From contig CAMVDP010000020.1 in NCBI GenBank assembly GCA_947166275.1, forward strand, positions 1-33,512: a stretch of 33,512 bases of DNA, in the 5' to 3' direction. Position 1 is the stretch's first letter, and each line of letters starts with the position of its first letter. A program made the position numbers and the translations under genes. The notes below the pieces were generated by a model. It was not told where the DNA came from, searched no databases, and saw only the letters and a program-made list of their open reading frames with translations. Positions 13,821 through 22,004 of this stretch are shown here, piece by piece. Source of the stretch: an uncultured Clostridia bacterium. Lineage in GTDB: Bacteria; Bacillota; Clostridia; Oscillospirales; Ruminococcaceae.

Positions 13821-15077
13821 ATGCCGTCAAATTATTATTCACGATCACGAAAAAGTGGGGCTGTCACCGGAGCGGCAGCAGCTATCATATCATCGGTAAC
13901 AGTCATTACAGCTGCCACGGCAGTTTGCGCGGCAAAGATGACAGAACCGCAGAATGCCGCAGTTTTCATCGATAACGGAGAGCGGACCGAGTTCTTTACC
14001 CGCGCGGCTAATATCGACGAGTATGTACTTGAACAGCGTAACCGGCTGCACCCGTTTGATGTCATCACCTATGCGGGATGCGGTGCGAAAGGTGAATTCG
14101 AGATCGCAGTGGAGCGTGCGCCATATATTACACTGTTGGTGGACGGGGAAGAGAAGACCGTGCGTGCGCTGCGAGGTGAGACTGTAGAATGGACACTGTC
14201 ACGGGCAGGTGTGAAGCTCGATGAGTATGACAGCGTGAGCCCCGAGCTTGACGAGCTGATAAAAGGGGACTGTACAATCACGGTAACGAGAGCGTTCCCC
14301 GTAGAGATCGATGCAGATGGTGAGACGCGGGAAGCGTACGCGGCAGGGATCACTGTCGGCGAGCTGTTTGCACGTGAGCGCATCAGGCTTAACGAGGAGG
14401 ATTCGTTGAGTATCCCGCCGGAGACTGTGGTAAGCGAGGGTATGAAGATAAGCGTCGAGCGCGTGGAGTACCGGGAGCGTGAGAAATCGCAGACTATACC
14501 ATTCGATACCGAGTACAAGGATTCACCTCAGCTGAAAATTGGCGATACTGAGGTAGAGACAGAGGGTGTAGACGGGCTTGTGACGCTTACATTTCGTGAC
14601 AAGTACGTGAACGGTGAGCTTGTATCGAGCGAGGAAGCGGGTATCAGCATGACCGACCCCGTTAATGAGGTCATAGCCCACGGTACTGCACTGAATACAC
14701 CGTACAGCAAGCGTGAGGGCAACTTTACACTTGAGAACGGTATACCTACCGAGTACGAGTATATGCTCAACGGAAAGGTGACAGCGTATATCGCGCCGGA
14801 GGGCGCAGGAACATACAGCGGAAGACCGCTGGTCATCGGCTCGTGCGGTGTGGACCCAGATGTGATCCCATTCGGTTCAGAGCTGTACATCATGTCCGAG
14901 GACGGCTCACATGTCTACGGGTATGCGGTAGCATCAGATACCGGCTACATCAAAGGTACCGGAATAATCTGTGACGCGTACATGGGAAGCGATATCAATG
15001 ATGCTATGTGGTGGCAGGCGCAGTACTGCAATGTTTACGTGCTCAAGGTCGGCGATAACAGTGTAAGCTGGCGATGA
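13821..15077 (+). CDS. G5 and 3D domain cell-wall protein (YabE/Rpf-like)
   Basis: A 418-aa exported protein. A short basic N-terminus and a hydrophobic segment (~13-38) form a signal or membrane anchor. Two to three DUF348-type repeats follow (~46-213), then a G5 domain (~216-292; EREKSQTIPFDTEYKD) and a C-terminal 3D domain (~318-412) with Asp373 in ASDTGYIKGTG and Asp385 in ICDAYMG. YabE and related proteins with this arrangement are thought to cut peptidoglycan; the 3D domain resembles the catalytic core of MltA lytic transglycosylases. Start is ATG 13821 with AAAGGAGG upstream. It has its own promoter, a leader hairpin and a terminator, so it is monocistronic. Confidence 0.9.
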   Translation: MPSNYYSRSRKSGAVTGAAAAIISSVTVITAATAVCAAKMTEPQNAAVFIDNGERTEFFTRAANIDEYVLEQRNRLHPFDVITYAGCGAKGEFEIAVERAPYITLLVDGEEKTVRALRGETVEWTLSRAGVKLDEYDSVSPELDELIKGDCTITVTRAFPVEIDADGETREAYAAGITVGELFARERIRLNEEDSLSIPPETVVSEGMKISVERVEYREREKSQTIPFDTEYKDSPQLKIGDTEVETEGVDGLVTLTFRDKYVNGELVSSEEAGISMTDPVNEVIAHGTALNTPYSKREGNFTLENGIPTEYEYMLNGKVTAYIAPEGAGTYSGRPLVIGSCGVDPDVIPFGSELYIMSEDGSHVYGYAVASDTGYIKGTGIICDAYMGSDINDAMWWQAQYCNVYVLKVGDNSVSWR

Positions 15078-15084
15078 TAGATAA

Positions 15085-15117
15085 AAAACAGCACCGGTGA
15101 TCATCCGGTGCTGTTTT
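15085..15117. terminator. Bidirectional terminator
   Basis: AAAACAGCACCGG (15085-15097) pairs perfectly with CCGGTGCTGTTTT (15105-15117). It ends both the G5/3D gene and the partner-switching operon coming from the right. Confidence 0.92.
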
Positions 15118-15121
15118 CGTT

Positions 15122-16945
15122 TTACTTTCCGAAATAGTGAACGCACATCATCGTGATATCATCGAATGTGTCCGTTCCGCGTGCAAAGTCATCTATAAGC
15201 TCTTTAAGACCCGTCAGCATCTCGTAAGGTTCAAGGTCGGGCGCAGCGTTGATTATTTCGAGCATCTTCGATGTGCCGAGGTGCTTGCCCATTGAGTTTT
15301 TAGCTTCCGGTACGCCATCCGTGTACAGGAACAGGCTGTCTCCGGGTTTGAGCTGTAAATGCTCATCGACGTATTCGATGTCTTCAATGGTTGCGAGCGG
15401 CGGGCAGTTGTCCGCCTCGATAAGCTCATATTTACCGTTTTTGCGCTTGATCGCGGGGTATTCATGTCCGGCGTTGGAGTAGATCAATTCACCGGTCGAG
15501 AGAGTGAGGATACCAAGCCATGCGGTAATGAACATTCCGGACTCGTTGTTCTCGCAGAGACGGAAATTCACATCTTCAAGAATGCTTGCCGGAGTGCCTT
15601 TGCCCGAGAGCGTCTGATTGGAGATAAGCGTTTTCGCTATGACCATGAACAGAGCTGCGGGAACGCCCTTTCCGGAAACGTCCGCCATAACGAGCGCAAG
15701 GTGGTCGGAATCTATGAAGAAGAAGTCATAGAAGTCACCGCCGACTTCCTTCGCCGGAGACATAAGCGCGTACATATCGAGGTCGTTGCGCTTGGGGAAG
15801 TCTGTCGGGAGCATATCCGACTGGATCTTCGTAGCGACATTCAGTTCTGCACTGAAGTGTTCCTTCTCCGAGGTCATGCGGGTAACATCGGAGATATATC
15901 GTACGAGCTCACGCATAGAGGCTGCTGTCTGTTTAGCGAGAGCGCCCAGCTCATCGTCGCTGTCAACATTTTTCTCAAGGACATCGGCAACGCTTGCGTC
16001 CTTGGTGTTCGCGAAATCACGTACATCCTTCTCAAGGAGCTGTATCTTTTTGATGTAGAACTTGTTGATGAACCACAGCATAGAGACCACGCATATCACG
16101 AGCACAAGTCCGATGCTGCTGATCTGGAGCAGGGTATTGGTAAGAATGGCTTCGTTTATAGACTGGACTTCAACATCGACACAGACGAGACCGAGCTTCT
16201 GACCTTTAATGATCAGAGGGGTATAGAATGTGTATGTATGACCGTATTGGTTGTTCCATTCGTAGTATTCATCGAGCGTTTTACCGCTGTCAAAGGTATT
16301 CCATTCCACAAGATGCGATTCCCGCTCGTTATAGTATGTATCACCGAGGTACAGTTTTTCCTTCTTATTGCCGTCCTTGTCGGTGTATGTCTCTGCGGTG
16401 CGTTCGCCGTCTATCAGGTAGAATACGTTGAATGCGGGATCTTCACCGGGTTTGAAGTTCTCGACTCTTGCACGGGGATCGCCCATTACGAGAAAATAAA
16501 CATACGCTTGTCCGAACTTCTCCTTCGCCTGCTCGAACGTGAGCACCCAGTACTCGTGGTAATAAGCGAAATATGCGTCTCTTACTTCCTCGGAAAGCTC
16601 TGATACGGGGATATCCTTATCGAGAGCCATTCCGGGGTAAGTCTTTGAGAAAACATCCTCATACTTATCCCATGCGGTATGGTATTCGTCGAAATCGGGC
16701 GGTATGACTATATCACGGTAGTTATCCATGAAAAGCTCTTTATACGCGATCATATCGTCGCCGTCAGCTTCCATCAGTCCGGTGAGGTAAGCTCCGAGGC
16801 GGCGGCTGTTCTCACGGCACATCCTGGTGTATGTTTCCATCTGATTTACGTAAGTCATGAAGCCGCTTACTATCAGACTGACAATTGTAAAGTTGAAGAA
16901 AATAAGAGTGAATTTGTGGATCAGTCGGGTGTATTCTTTATTCAT
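15122..16945 (-). CDS. SpoIIE/RsbU-type PP2C phosphatase with extracellular sensor and HAMP
   Basis: A 607-aa membrane phosphatase. One membrane helix (~11-32), an outside sensor region (~33-270), a second helix (~272-294), a HAMP-like linker (~295-350) and a PP2C domain (~365-607). Metal-binding residues are present: GGDFYDF (Asp404), MADVSGKG (Asp422) and LYTDGVPEAKN. Enzymes of this type dephosphorylate STAS-domain anti-anti-sigma factors in response to a signal. The sensor does not match a clear Cache domain by eye. Start is ATG 16943-16945 with AAAGGT upstream. It is the last gene of the partner-switching operon, 50 bp after a second phosphatase whose catalytic domain is very similar. 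Confidence 0.92.
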   Translation of the reverse strand: MNKEYTRLIHKFTLIFFNFTIVSLIVSGFMTYVNQMETYTRMCRENSRRLGAYLTGLMEADGDDMIAYKELFMDNYRDIVIPPDFDEYHTAWDKYEDVFSKTYPGMALDKDIPVSELSEEVRDAYFAYYHEYWVLTFEQAKEKFGQAYVYFLVMGDPRARVENFKPGEDPAFNVFYLIDGERTAETYTDKDGNKKEKLYLGDTYYNERESHLVEWNTFDSGKTLDEYYEWNNQYGHTYTFYTPLIIKGQKLGLVCVDVEVQSINEAILTNTLLQISSIGLVLVICVVSMLWFINKFYIKKIQLLEKDVRDFANTKDASVADVLEKNVDSDDELGALAKQTAASMRELVRYISDVTRMTSEKEHFSAELNVATKIQSDMLPTDFPKRNDLDMYALMSPAKEVGGDFYDFFFIDSDHLALVMADVSGKGVPAALFMVIAKTLISNQTLSGKGTPASILEDVNFRLCENNESGMFITAWLGILTLSTGELIYSNAGHEYPAIKRKNGKYELIEADNCPPLATIEDIEYVDEHLQLKPGDSLFLYTDGVPEAKNSMGKHLGTSKMLEIINAAPDLEPYEMLTGLKELIDDFARGTDTFDDITMMCVHYFGK

Positions 16946-16995
16946 CTTGTGGACCTTTCGGTTTTTTATTCATGGCATCACAGTGAGATGACCGC

Positions 16996-18651
16996 TCAGC
17001 CGAGGTATTTGAGTGCCATCATCGTGACATCATCAAACGGGTCCATAGTTCCCGTGAAATCATCGATCTCCTTTTTCATATTCGTGAGCATTGTGATGAG
17101 ATCTTTATCCGATTCACGGTCAAGTATCTCAAGCATCTTGTCTGTGCCGAAGCGATGCGCGGCAGCGTTTTTAGCTTCCGGGACGCCGTCTGTGTACAGG
17201 AAAACACAGTCGCCCTTTTTCAGAGTTATGCTTTCTTCCGGAAATTCGAGGTCTTCCATTGCCGCGAGAGGCGGGCAGTTGTCACCGACCATAAGCTCAA
17301 AGTTTCCATCCGCACGCTTTACGGCGGGGTATTCGTGACCGGCATTAGCGAATACGAGCTTACCGGAGGAGAGCGTGAGAACTCCGAGCCATGTTGTAAC
17401 GAACAATCCGGAATTGTTATTCTCGCAGAGTGCGTTATTAGCGACTGCAAGTATCTTACCGACGTTGAGCCGGCTCATTATCGAGACATTGCGCAGTATC
17501 GATTTAGCTACGACCATGAACAGCGCAGCGGGTACTCCTTTGCCGGCAACGTCTGCCATGACGAGTGCGAGGTGGTCATGATCGATAAAGAAGAAATCGT
17601 AGAAATCTCCGCCGACCTCTTTGGCGGGGGACATCGTGGCGTAGAGAGATACTTCTTTGCGTTCGGGGAAATTGAACGGCATCATGTCTGCCTGGATCTT
17701 CGTGGCAACATTGAGCTCCGCGCCGATACGTGCCTGTGCGGCAGCCATGCCTCTTATTTCACGGAACAGCAGTACTATTGAACCGAGGAGCAGGATGAAC
17801 GCTGCGCCGACACCCATGACGATCTTGATAACCTGGAGCGTGATGTTGTTGCTGAGGTCTGAGATCACTGTGGTAGGAACAACGGAAACGAGCTCCCAGT
17901 CATGCAGTCCTACCGGTGTTATGATAGCGAGCATGCTGCTGCTGTCGTTGCCGAAGGTGAACACGCCCTCGGCATTATTATTGAGGTCGATGACCTCGTT
18001 GAAATTCGTGATGTCGTTATTTATATAGCCTTTGCCATCGGAACGTGCGAGGATCAAGCCTTCTTCATCGAGCAGGAAGCTGTCGCTGTCCTCGGAGAAG
18101 TTAGACGAAATGATAAGCGAGTTGAGGATATCTTTTGTGAATGTACCGTACACCACGCCGATAAACTTCCCATTCTGTTCTATCGGTACAGCAAGAACGA
18201 GGACTTCATCTCCGTCCTCGTCAATGTAAGTTATTTCGGAAATAGCGTTCTTACCGCTCATAGCTTCTTTGAAGTAGTCGGTGAGAAGAATGTTTCCGGA
18301 TGAACGTCCGTTGTAGTTGATAGTTGCGCCGGTAGAGTTGGCAACGCCGATGTTCTTGAATTCGCCGATACCTTTTGTAGCGATGATCGTGTCCTTCATG
18401 GCGTTATAATCGGACAGGTTTATGTCGCGAAAATAGCGCACCTGCGACTCGAGCATCACGAGCTGGTCGCTGAGTTTCGTGTTGAATACTGCGGCGACAG
18501 CTTTGGTGCTATCAAGAAGGTACGATTCTGAAGAGTTCTCAATAAGGCGGTGCGTTGAGCTGGAAAAAAGCATGAAAGACACCAGCAGTATTACGATCGT
18601 CAGAATGACAGCGCTGAACACAACATAACGGGATTTTAGTTTTTTGACCAT
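16996..18651 (-). CDS. SpoIIE/RsbU-type PP2C phosphatase with dCache sensor
   Basis: A 551-aa membrane phosphatase. Membrane helix ~8-30; outside dCache-like sensor ~38-265, with the typical YFKEAMSGKNAISEI and LAVPIEQNGKFIGVVYG segments; second helix ~275-297; PP2C domain ~308-551 with GGDFYDF (Asp349), MADVAGKG (Asp367) and LYTDGVPEAKN. Cache domains usually bind small metabolites outside the cell, so this enzyme likely couples an external signal to dephosphorylation of the STAS protein encoded just upstream. It lacks the long HAMP linker of its neighbour. Start at ATG 18649-18651 with CGGAG upstream; a GTG 27 bp earlier is less likely. Confidence 0.92.
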   Translation of the reverse strand: MVKKLKSRYVVFSAVILTIVILLVSFMLFSSSTHRLIENSSESYLLDSTKAVAAVFNTKLSDQLVMLESQVRYFRDINLSDYNAMKDTIIATKGIGEFKNIGVANSTGATINYNGRSSGNILLTDYFKEAMSGKNAISEITYIDEDGDEVLVLAVPIEQNGKFIGVVYGTFTKDILNSLIISSNFSEDSDSFLLDEEGLILARSDGKGYINNDITNFNEVIDLNNNAEGVFTFGNDSSSMLAIITPVGLHDWELVSVVPTTVISDLSNNITLQVIKIVMGVGAAFILLLGSIVLLFREIRGMAAAQARIGAELNVATKIQADMMPFNFPERKEVSLYATMSPAKEVGGDFYDFFFIDHDHLALVMADVAGKGVPAALFMVVAKSILRNVSIMSRLNVGKILAVANNALCENNNSGLFVTTWLGVLTLSSGKLVFANAGHEYPAVKRADGNFELMVGDNCPPLAAMEDLEFPEESITLKKGDCVFLYTDGVPEAKNAAAHRFGTDKMLEILDRESDKDLITMLTNMKKEIDDFTGTMDPFDDVTMMALKYLG

Positions 18652-18713
18652 ATAAACTCCGTGTTGCGGGCGAAGCACATGAAAATATCAAAGCTTCGCT
18701 GTATGTGATAGCA

Positions 18714-19010
18714 TCAAGCGAGGTTGAGAAGTCTTACGAAGCCTGTTACCTTAAAAATCTCCATTACTTCCTCATTTGTGTTCTTGATGACCATGCTGCC
18801 CTGTGCCTTCATCATCTTCTGCATTGTGAGCAGTACGCGAAGACCTGCCGAAGATATGTATTCAAGGCCTTTGAGGTCGAATATGAGCTCTGTAACGCCT
18901 TCGATCTCCTTAAGGAGCTTTTCTTCAAGCTCGGGGGTGTTCATTGAATCGACTTCCCCAATCAGTTCAACAGTAAGTGTGTTTCCACCGTTAGTTTTTT
19001 CAAAATTCAT
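18714..19010 (-). CDS. STAS-domain anti-anti-sigma factor (SpoIIAA/RsbV-like)
   Basis: A 98-aa single STAS domain. The loop YISSAGLRVLL (51-61) is the usual phospho-acceptor site, with Ser53/Ser54 as candidates. Unphosphorylated proteins of this family bind the partner kinase and release its target; phosphorylation by the kinase turns them off and PP2C phosphatases turn them on again. Its neighbours supply both: the kinase gene ends 50 bp upstream and two phosphatase genes follow. AGGAGAAA lies upstream of the ATG. Confidence 0.93.
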   Translation of the reverse strand: MNFEKTNGGNTLTVELIGEVDSMNTPELEEKLLKEIEGVTELIFDLKGLEYISSAGLRVLLTMQKMMKAQGSMVIKNTNEEVMEIFKVTGFVRLLNLA

Positions 19011-19060
19011 GATATATTTCTCCTGTTTGCATTATATTATATCAGTTGACGAAAGATCTG

Positions 19061-19489
19061 TCAGCCGGAATTTTTCTCAAAATCCTTCTCGATGGTAAGA
19101 ACGTTTTGTCCATCCTTATGCTCGTATTCCACATTATCCATCGTGGTCTTTACGAGATATATCCCGAGACCGCCTATCGGTCTGTCATCAAGTCCCAGCT
19201 CGATGTCGGGATCCTCACGTTGGAGGGGATCGTACGGTTTGCCCTCGTCCGCAAAGGAGATAATGACTTTTGACTGCGATTCGTCTCCGACGACGTCAAC
19301 GCCTATCTTTGCAGGTCCTACATCCGGGTTATATGCGTAATGTGTAATATTCATATATATCTCTTCAACGCAAAGCTTTATCTGACGCTTTACCTTTGAA
19401 GGCATTTCGCACTTGTCCAGTGAGTCCTGCAGGAAAGTAAAGACCTTGGCGAGGTTTTCGATCGTCGCTTCTACTTTCAATTCTTTCAC
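19061..19489 (-). CDS. RsbW/SpoIIAB-type serine kinase (anti-sigma-like)
   Basis: A 142-aa GHKL ATPase. N-box residues are EEIYMNITHYAY (Glu42/43, Asn47), the G1 box is FADEGKPYDP (from Asp81) and the G2 box GGLGIYLV (106-113). Such kinases phosphorylate a STAS antagonist and bind and block a sigma factor or another target. It starts with GTG at 19487-19489, preceded by AAGGGGG. It lies between the degenerate GGDEF gene and the STAS gene in one operon. No sigma factor gene is in the window, so the target is encoded elsewhere or is not a sigma factor. Confidence 0.92.
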   Translation of the reverse strand: MKELKVEATIENLAKVFTFLQDSLDKCEMPSKVKRQIKLCVEEIYMNITHYAYNPDVGPAKIGVDVVGDESQSKVIISFADEGKPYDPLQREDPDIELGLDDRPIGGLGIYLVKTTMDNVEYEHKDGQNVLTIEKDFEKNSG

Positions 19490-19514
19490 TCTTTTTCCCC
19501 CTTCCTTGATGCGG

Positions 19515-20726
19515 TCAGTTGATCGCTGATTTTTTTATCAGCTCTTCCTTGAGCCGTCTTTTTTCGCGGTACATGCCCACATCGGCCTGTTCGAGAAGCT
19601 TTTCGGTCTCATAGAAGCCTTTTGCGTATGCCATACCGCAGGATAATGTGCATTTCAGCTTGTCGTCCCTGTCATTCGCGGCATTGAGTGTTTCCTTCCA
19701 GTACCGCATGATATCCGCAGCCTCGTCCTCATCGATATCTGCTGCGATTATCGCGAACTTGTCGCCGCCTATCCTGTACGCCTTTATGTTGTCGTCGAGC
19801 TTCGGACGTATGCTGTCCGCAGCGCGCTTTATCAGCTTGTCCCCGGCTTCGTTGCCGTAGTGGTCGTTCATGTACTCGAGGTCGCCGACACCGGCAATGT
19901 AGATCGCGAGCTTTGACGGCATACCGAACCCTTTCTCGGACATTTTCGCAAACTTTGACAGGTTGTAGAAATCCGTGAGCGTATCATGTTCGCTCTCATA
20001 GATTATCTTGTCGCGGAGAAGATCGTTTTCGATATACAGGTAAATAACGTTATACACCGAGATGTCTTTGAAGAATTCATTTCTGAAGCCTTCGTTTTCT
20101 TTCAGCAGTACAGTAAAGCGTCTTTCGGTGACGTTCTCGCTTATGAAGCATCTGTAATCGCCTATTCTATCCGAACGCTTGGAATCGAGCGCTTTGAGCT
20201 GTTCCTCGGTCGGGATGGCAACGGTCCTGGAGATTGTGCCGTTGTAGGTGGTGACTGCGATCTTATCTGTGCCGCGGAGTTCCATGATGATCTTTGCTTC
20301 GTCGCTCCCGCAAAGGTTTGCGAGTGCGGGAAGAAAGCTGTCGTACGGCTTTGATATCACTTTAAGTATTTCAGTCTGGAAATCCGAGAAATCTGATATC
20401 CTTACCGAGTATTCGGAAATGTTCTTGGACAGGTCCGCAAGTTCGCTGACATCCGAGAGACAGTGACAGATGTACTTTTTGCCGTCATATTCCTTGCATA
20501 CGGTGATGATACGGAAATATCTGTTGTTGTCGGAATCGGTAAGCTCCCACAGTTTACGCTCTCCGTTATCTTTCAGGAGCGGAGCTCTGTGCAGAAATCG
20601 CTGAATGACTTTTTCGGGAAGTCTGAGCCGTTCGTCGGAATACACTATCTTATCATCGATATCGGTGATGATGATCCCGCCGATCTCGTTCTTGAGGAAA
20701 TCATCGACGATATGTTCAATGGTCAT
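19515..20726 (-). CDS. Degenerate GGDEF protein with N-terminal PAS-like domain
   Basis: A 403-aa soluble protein. Residues ~12-95 resemble a PAS domain (GGIIITDIDDKIVYSDERL), a middle region (~100-235) is unassigned, and ~240-400 is GGDEF-like (SEHDTLTDFYNL, NDHYGNEAGDKL, LSCGMAYAKG, ADVGMYREKR). Active diguanylate cyclases have GG(D/E)EF and a metal-binding Asp on the first strand. Here the signature is GGDKF (320-324) and the first-strand Asp is Ala278 (YIAGVGD), so cyclase activity is doubtful; it may bind GTP or act as a scaffold. Start is ATG 20724-20726 with AGGAGG upstream. It is the first gene of the partner-switching operon. Confidence 0.87.
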   Translation of the reverse strand: MTIEHIVDDFLKNEIGGIIITDIDDKIVYSDERLRLPEKVIQRFLHRAPLLKDNGERKLWELTDSDNNRYFRIITVCKEYDGKKYICHCLSDVSELADLSKNISEYSVRISDFSDFQTEILKVISKPYDSFLPALANLCGSDEAKIIMELRGTDKIAVTTYNGTISRTVAIPTEEQLKALDSKRSDRIGDYRCFISENVTERRFTVLLKENEGFRNEFFKDISVYNVIYLYIENDLLRDKIIYESEHDTLTDFYNLSKFAKMSEKGFGMPSKLAIYIAGVGDLEYMNDHYGNEAGDKLIKRAADSIRPKLDDNIKAYRIGGDKFAIIAADIDEDEAADIMRYWKETLNAANDRDDKLKCTLSCGMAYAKGFYETEKLLEQADVGMYREKRRLKEELIKKSAIN

Positions 20727-20763
20727 CGACAGAACCTCCTTTAACACATATTTATTCTAATAC

Positions 20764-20792
20764 ATTATATCACATAATTATCAATAAATCAA
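20764..20792 (-). promoter_or_regulatory. Promoter of the partner-switching operon
   Basis: TTGATT (20787-20792), 17 bp, TATAAT (20764-20769): a housekeeping sigma-A promoter, not a recognisable alternative sigma promoter. No later promoter is obvious in the short gaps of the operon. Confidence 0.82.
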
Positions 20793-20850
20793 GTGTTTTG
20801 ACTGATTTTATTTTCGATATCAAAATGTGTGCGAATTTCACAAAAACTAC

Positions 20851-20878
20851 TTGCATTTTTGTGAAAAAGTGGTATAAT
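20851..20878 (+). promoter_or_regulatory. Promoter of pta
   Basis: TTGCAT (20851-20856), 16 bp, TATAAT (20873-20878) with extended -10 TGG. It is divergent from the operon promoter at 20764-20792. Confidence 0.82.
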
Positions 20879-20914
20879 AAATGTTAGATTTTTACAAATG
20901 GAGGTTTACCTATT

Positions 20915-21931
20915 ATGGCAATGTTTGACAAACTTCTCGCCAATCTCAAGGCAAGCAGAAAGACTATCGTTTTCACCGAAGGCACCGACGCGCGCATCCT
21001 GTCCGCGGCGGCAAGACTTCTCAAGGAGGACCTGATGGGCGTTATCCTCTGCGGAAAGCCCGACGAGGTAAAGAAGGCTGCTGCTGACGGCGGATTCGAT
21101 GTAGCTAAAGCAACTATACTTGATCCGCTCAACTATGACGGCATGGAGGAGCTCGTTTCCACCATGGTTGAGATACGTAAGGGCAAGATGTCCGAGGACG
21201 AGTGCCGCGATCTGCTCAAGAAGTCCAACTATTTCGGCACTATGCTCGTTAAGATGGGCAAGGCGGATGCGCTTCTCGGCGGAGCTACCTATTCTACAGC
21301 CGACACCGTTCGTCCCGCTCTCCAGATCATCAAGACAAAGAAGGGCTCATCACTCGTAAGCTCATCGTTCATTCTGTTCAGAGAGAAGGACGGTGCAGAG
21401 GAGACCATCGCTATGGGCGACTGCGCTATCAATCTGCGCTATGAGGATAAGCTCGACAAAGAGGGCAACGTTGTTCAGACAGGCGCACAGCAGCTCGCAG
21501 AGGTTGCTGTTGAGACCGCTCGCACAGCTGCGTTCTTTGGCATTGACCCGAAAGTGGCAGTGCTCAGCTTCTCGACATACGGTTCCGGTAAGGGCGGCAC
21601 AGTACAGCTCAGCCATGACGCTGTCATCGAGGCTCGCAAGATAGCTCCCGATCTTACGATAGACGGTGAGTTCCAGTTCGACGCGGCAGTTTCCGCTGAG
21701 GTCGCAAAGACCAAGTGCCCGGATTCCGAGGTCGCAGGTCAGGCAAACACCTTCGTGTTCCCGCTTATCGAAGCCGGAAACATAGGCTACAAGATCGCTC
21801 AGCGTCTCGGTGGATTCGAGGCTTACGGTCCGATACTCCAGGGTCTCAACGCGCCGATCAATGACCTTTCGAGAGGCTGCAACGCTGATGAGGTCTACAA
21901 GATGGCTATCATCACCGCAGGTATGGCATAA
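20915..21931 (+). CDS. pta: Phosphate acetyltransferase
   Basis: A 338-aa short-form phosphotransacetylase, which interconverts acetyl-CoA and acetyl phosphate in acetate fermentation. Signatures are FTEGTDARILSAA near the start, LGGATYSTADTVRPALQII, the SFSTYGSGKGG phosphate-binding loop and the end segment NTFVFPLIEAGNIGYKIAQR. It has no N-terminal DRTGG or P-loop domain, so it is the small class. GGAGGT lies ten bases before the ATG; a second ATG two codons later is possible. ackA is not adjacent. Acetyl phosphate made here could also influence signalling, but nothing links it directly to the neighbouring operon. Confidence 0.96.
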   Translation: MAMFDKLLANLKASRKTIVFTEGTDARILSAAARLLKEDLMGVILCGKPDEVKKAAADGGFDVAKATILDPLNYDGMEELVSTMVEIRKGKMSEDECRDLLKKSNYFGTMLVKMGKADALLGGATYSTADTVRPALQIIKTKKGSSLVSSSFILFREKDGAEETIAMGDCAINLRYEDKLDKEGNVVQTGAQQLAEVAVETARTAAFFGIDPKVAVLSFSTYGSGKGGTVQLSHDAVIEARKIAPDLTIDGEFQFDAAVSAEVAKTKCPDSEVAGQANTFVFPLIEAGNIGYKIAQRLGGFEAYGPILQGLNAPINDLSRGCNADEVYKMAIITAGMA

Positions 21932-21945
21932 TTATTTAGTATAAC

Positions 21946-21980
21946 TAAAAAGGCAGGGGAAGATCTCCTGCCTTTTTTTG
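21946..21980. terminator. Bidirectional terminator between pta and the biotin ligase gene
   Basis: AAAAAGGCAGG pairs with CCTGCCTTTTTTT around GGAAGATCT; both strands have a good T-run, so it serves the convergent genes on either side. Confidence 0.9.
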
Positions 21981-22004
21981 TATGTCAGATCCCGCGAGAG
22001 CCGG

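Noticed and set aside
15359-16603. Long plus-strand frame opposite the second SpoIIE-type phosphatase
   Set aside because: It is a shadow of the codon use of the real gene; no start site or known motif.
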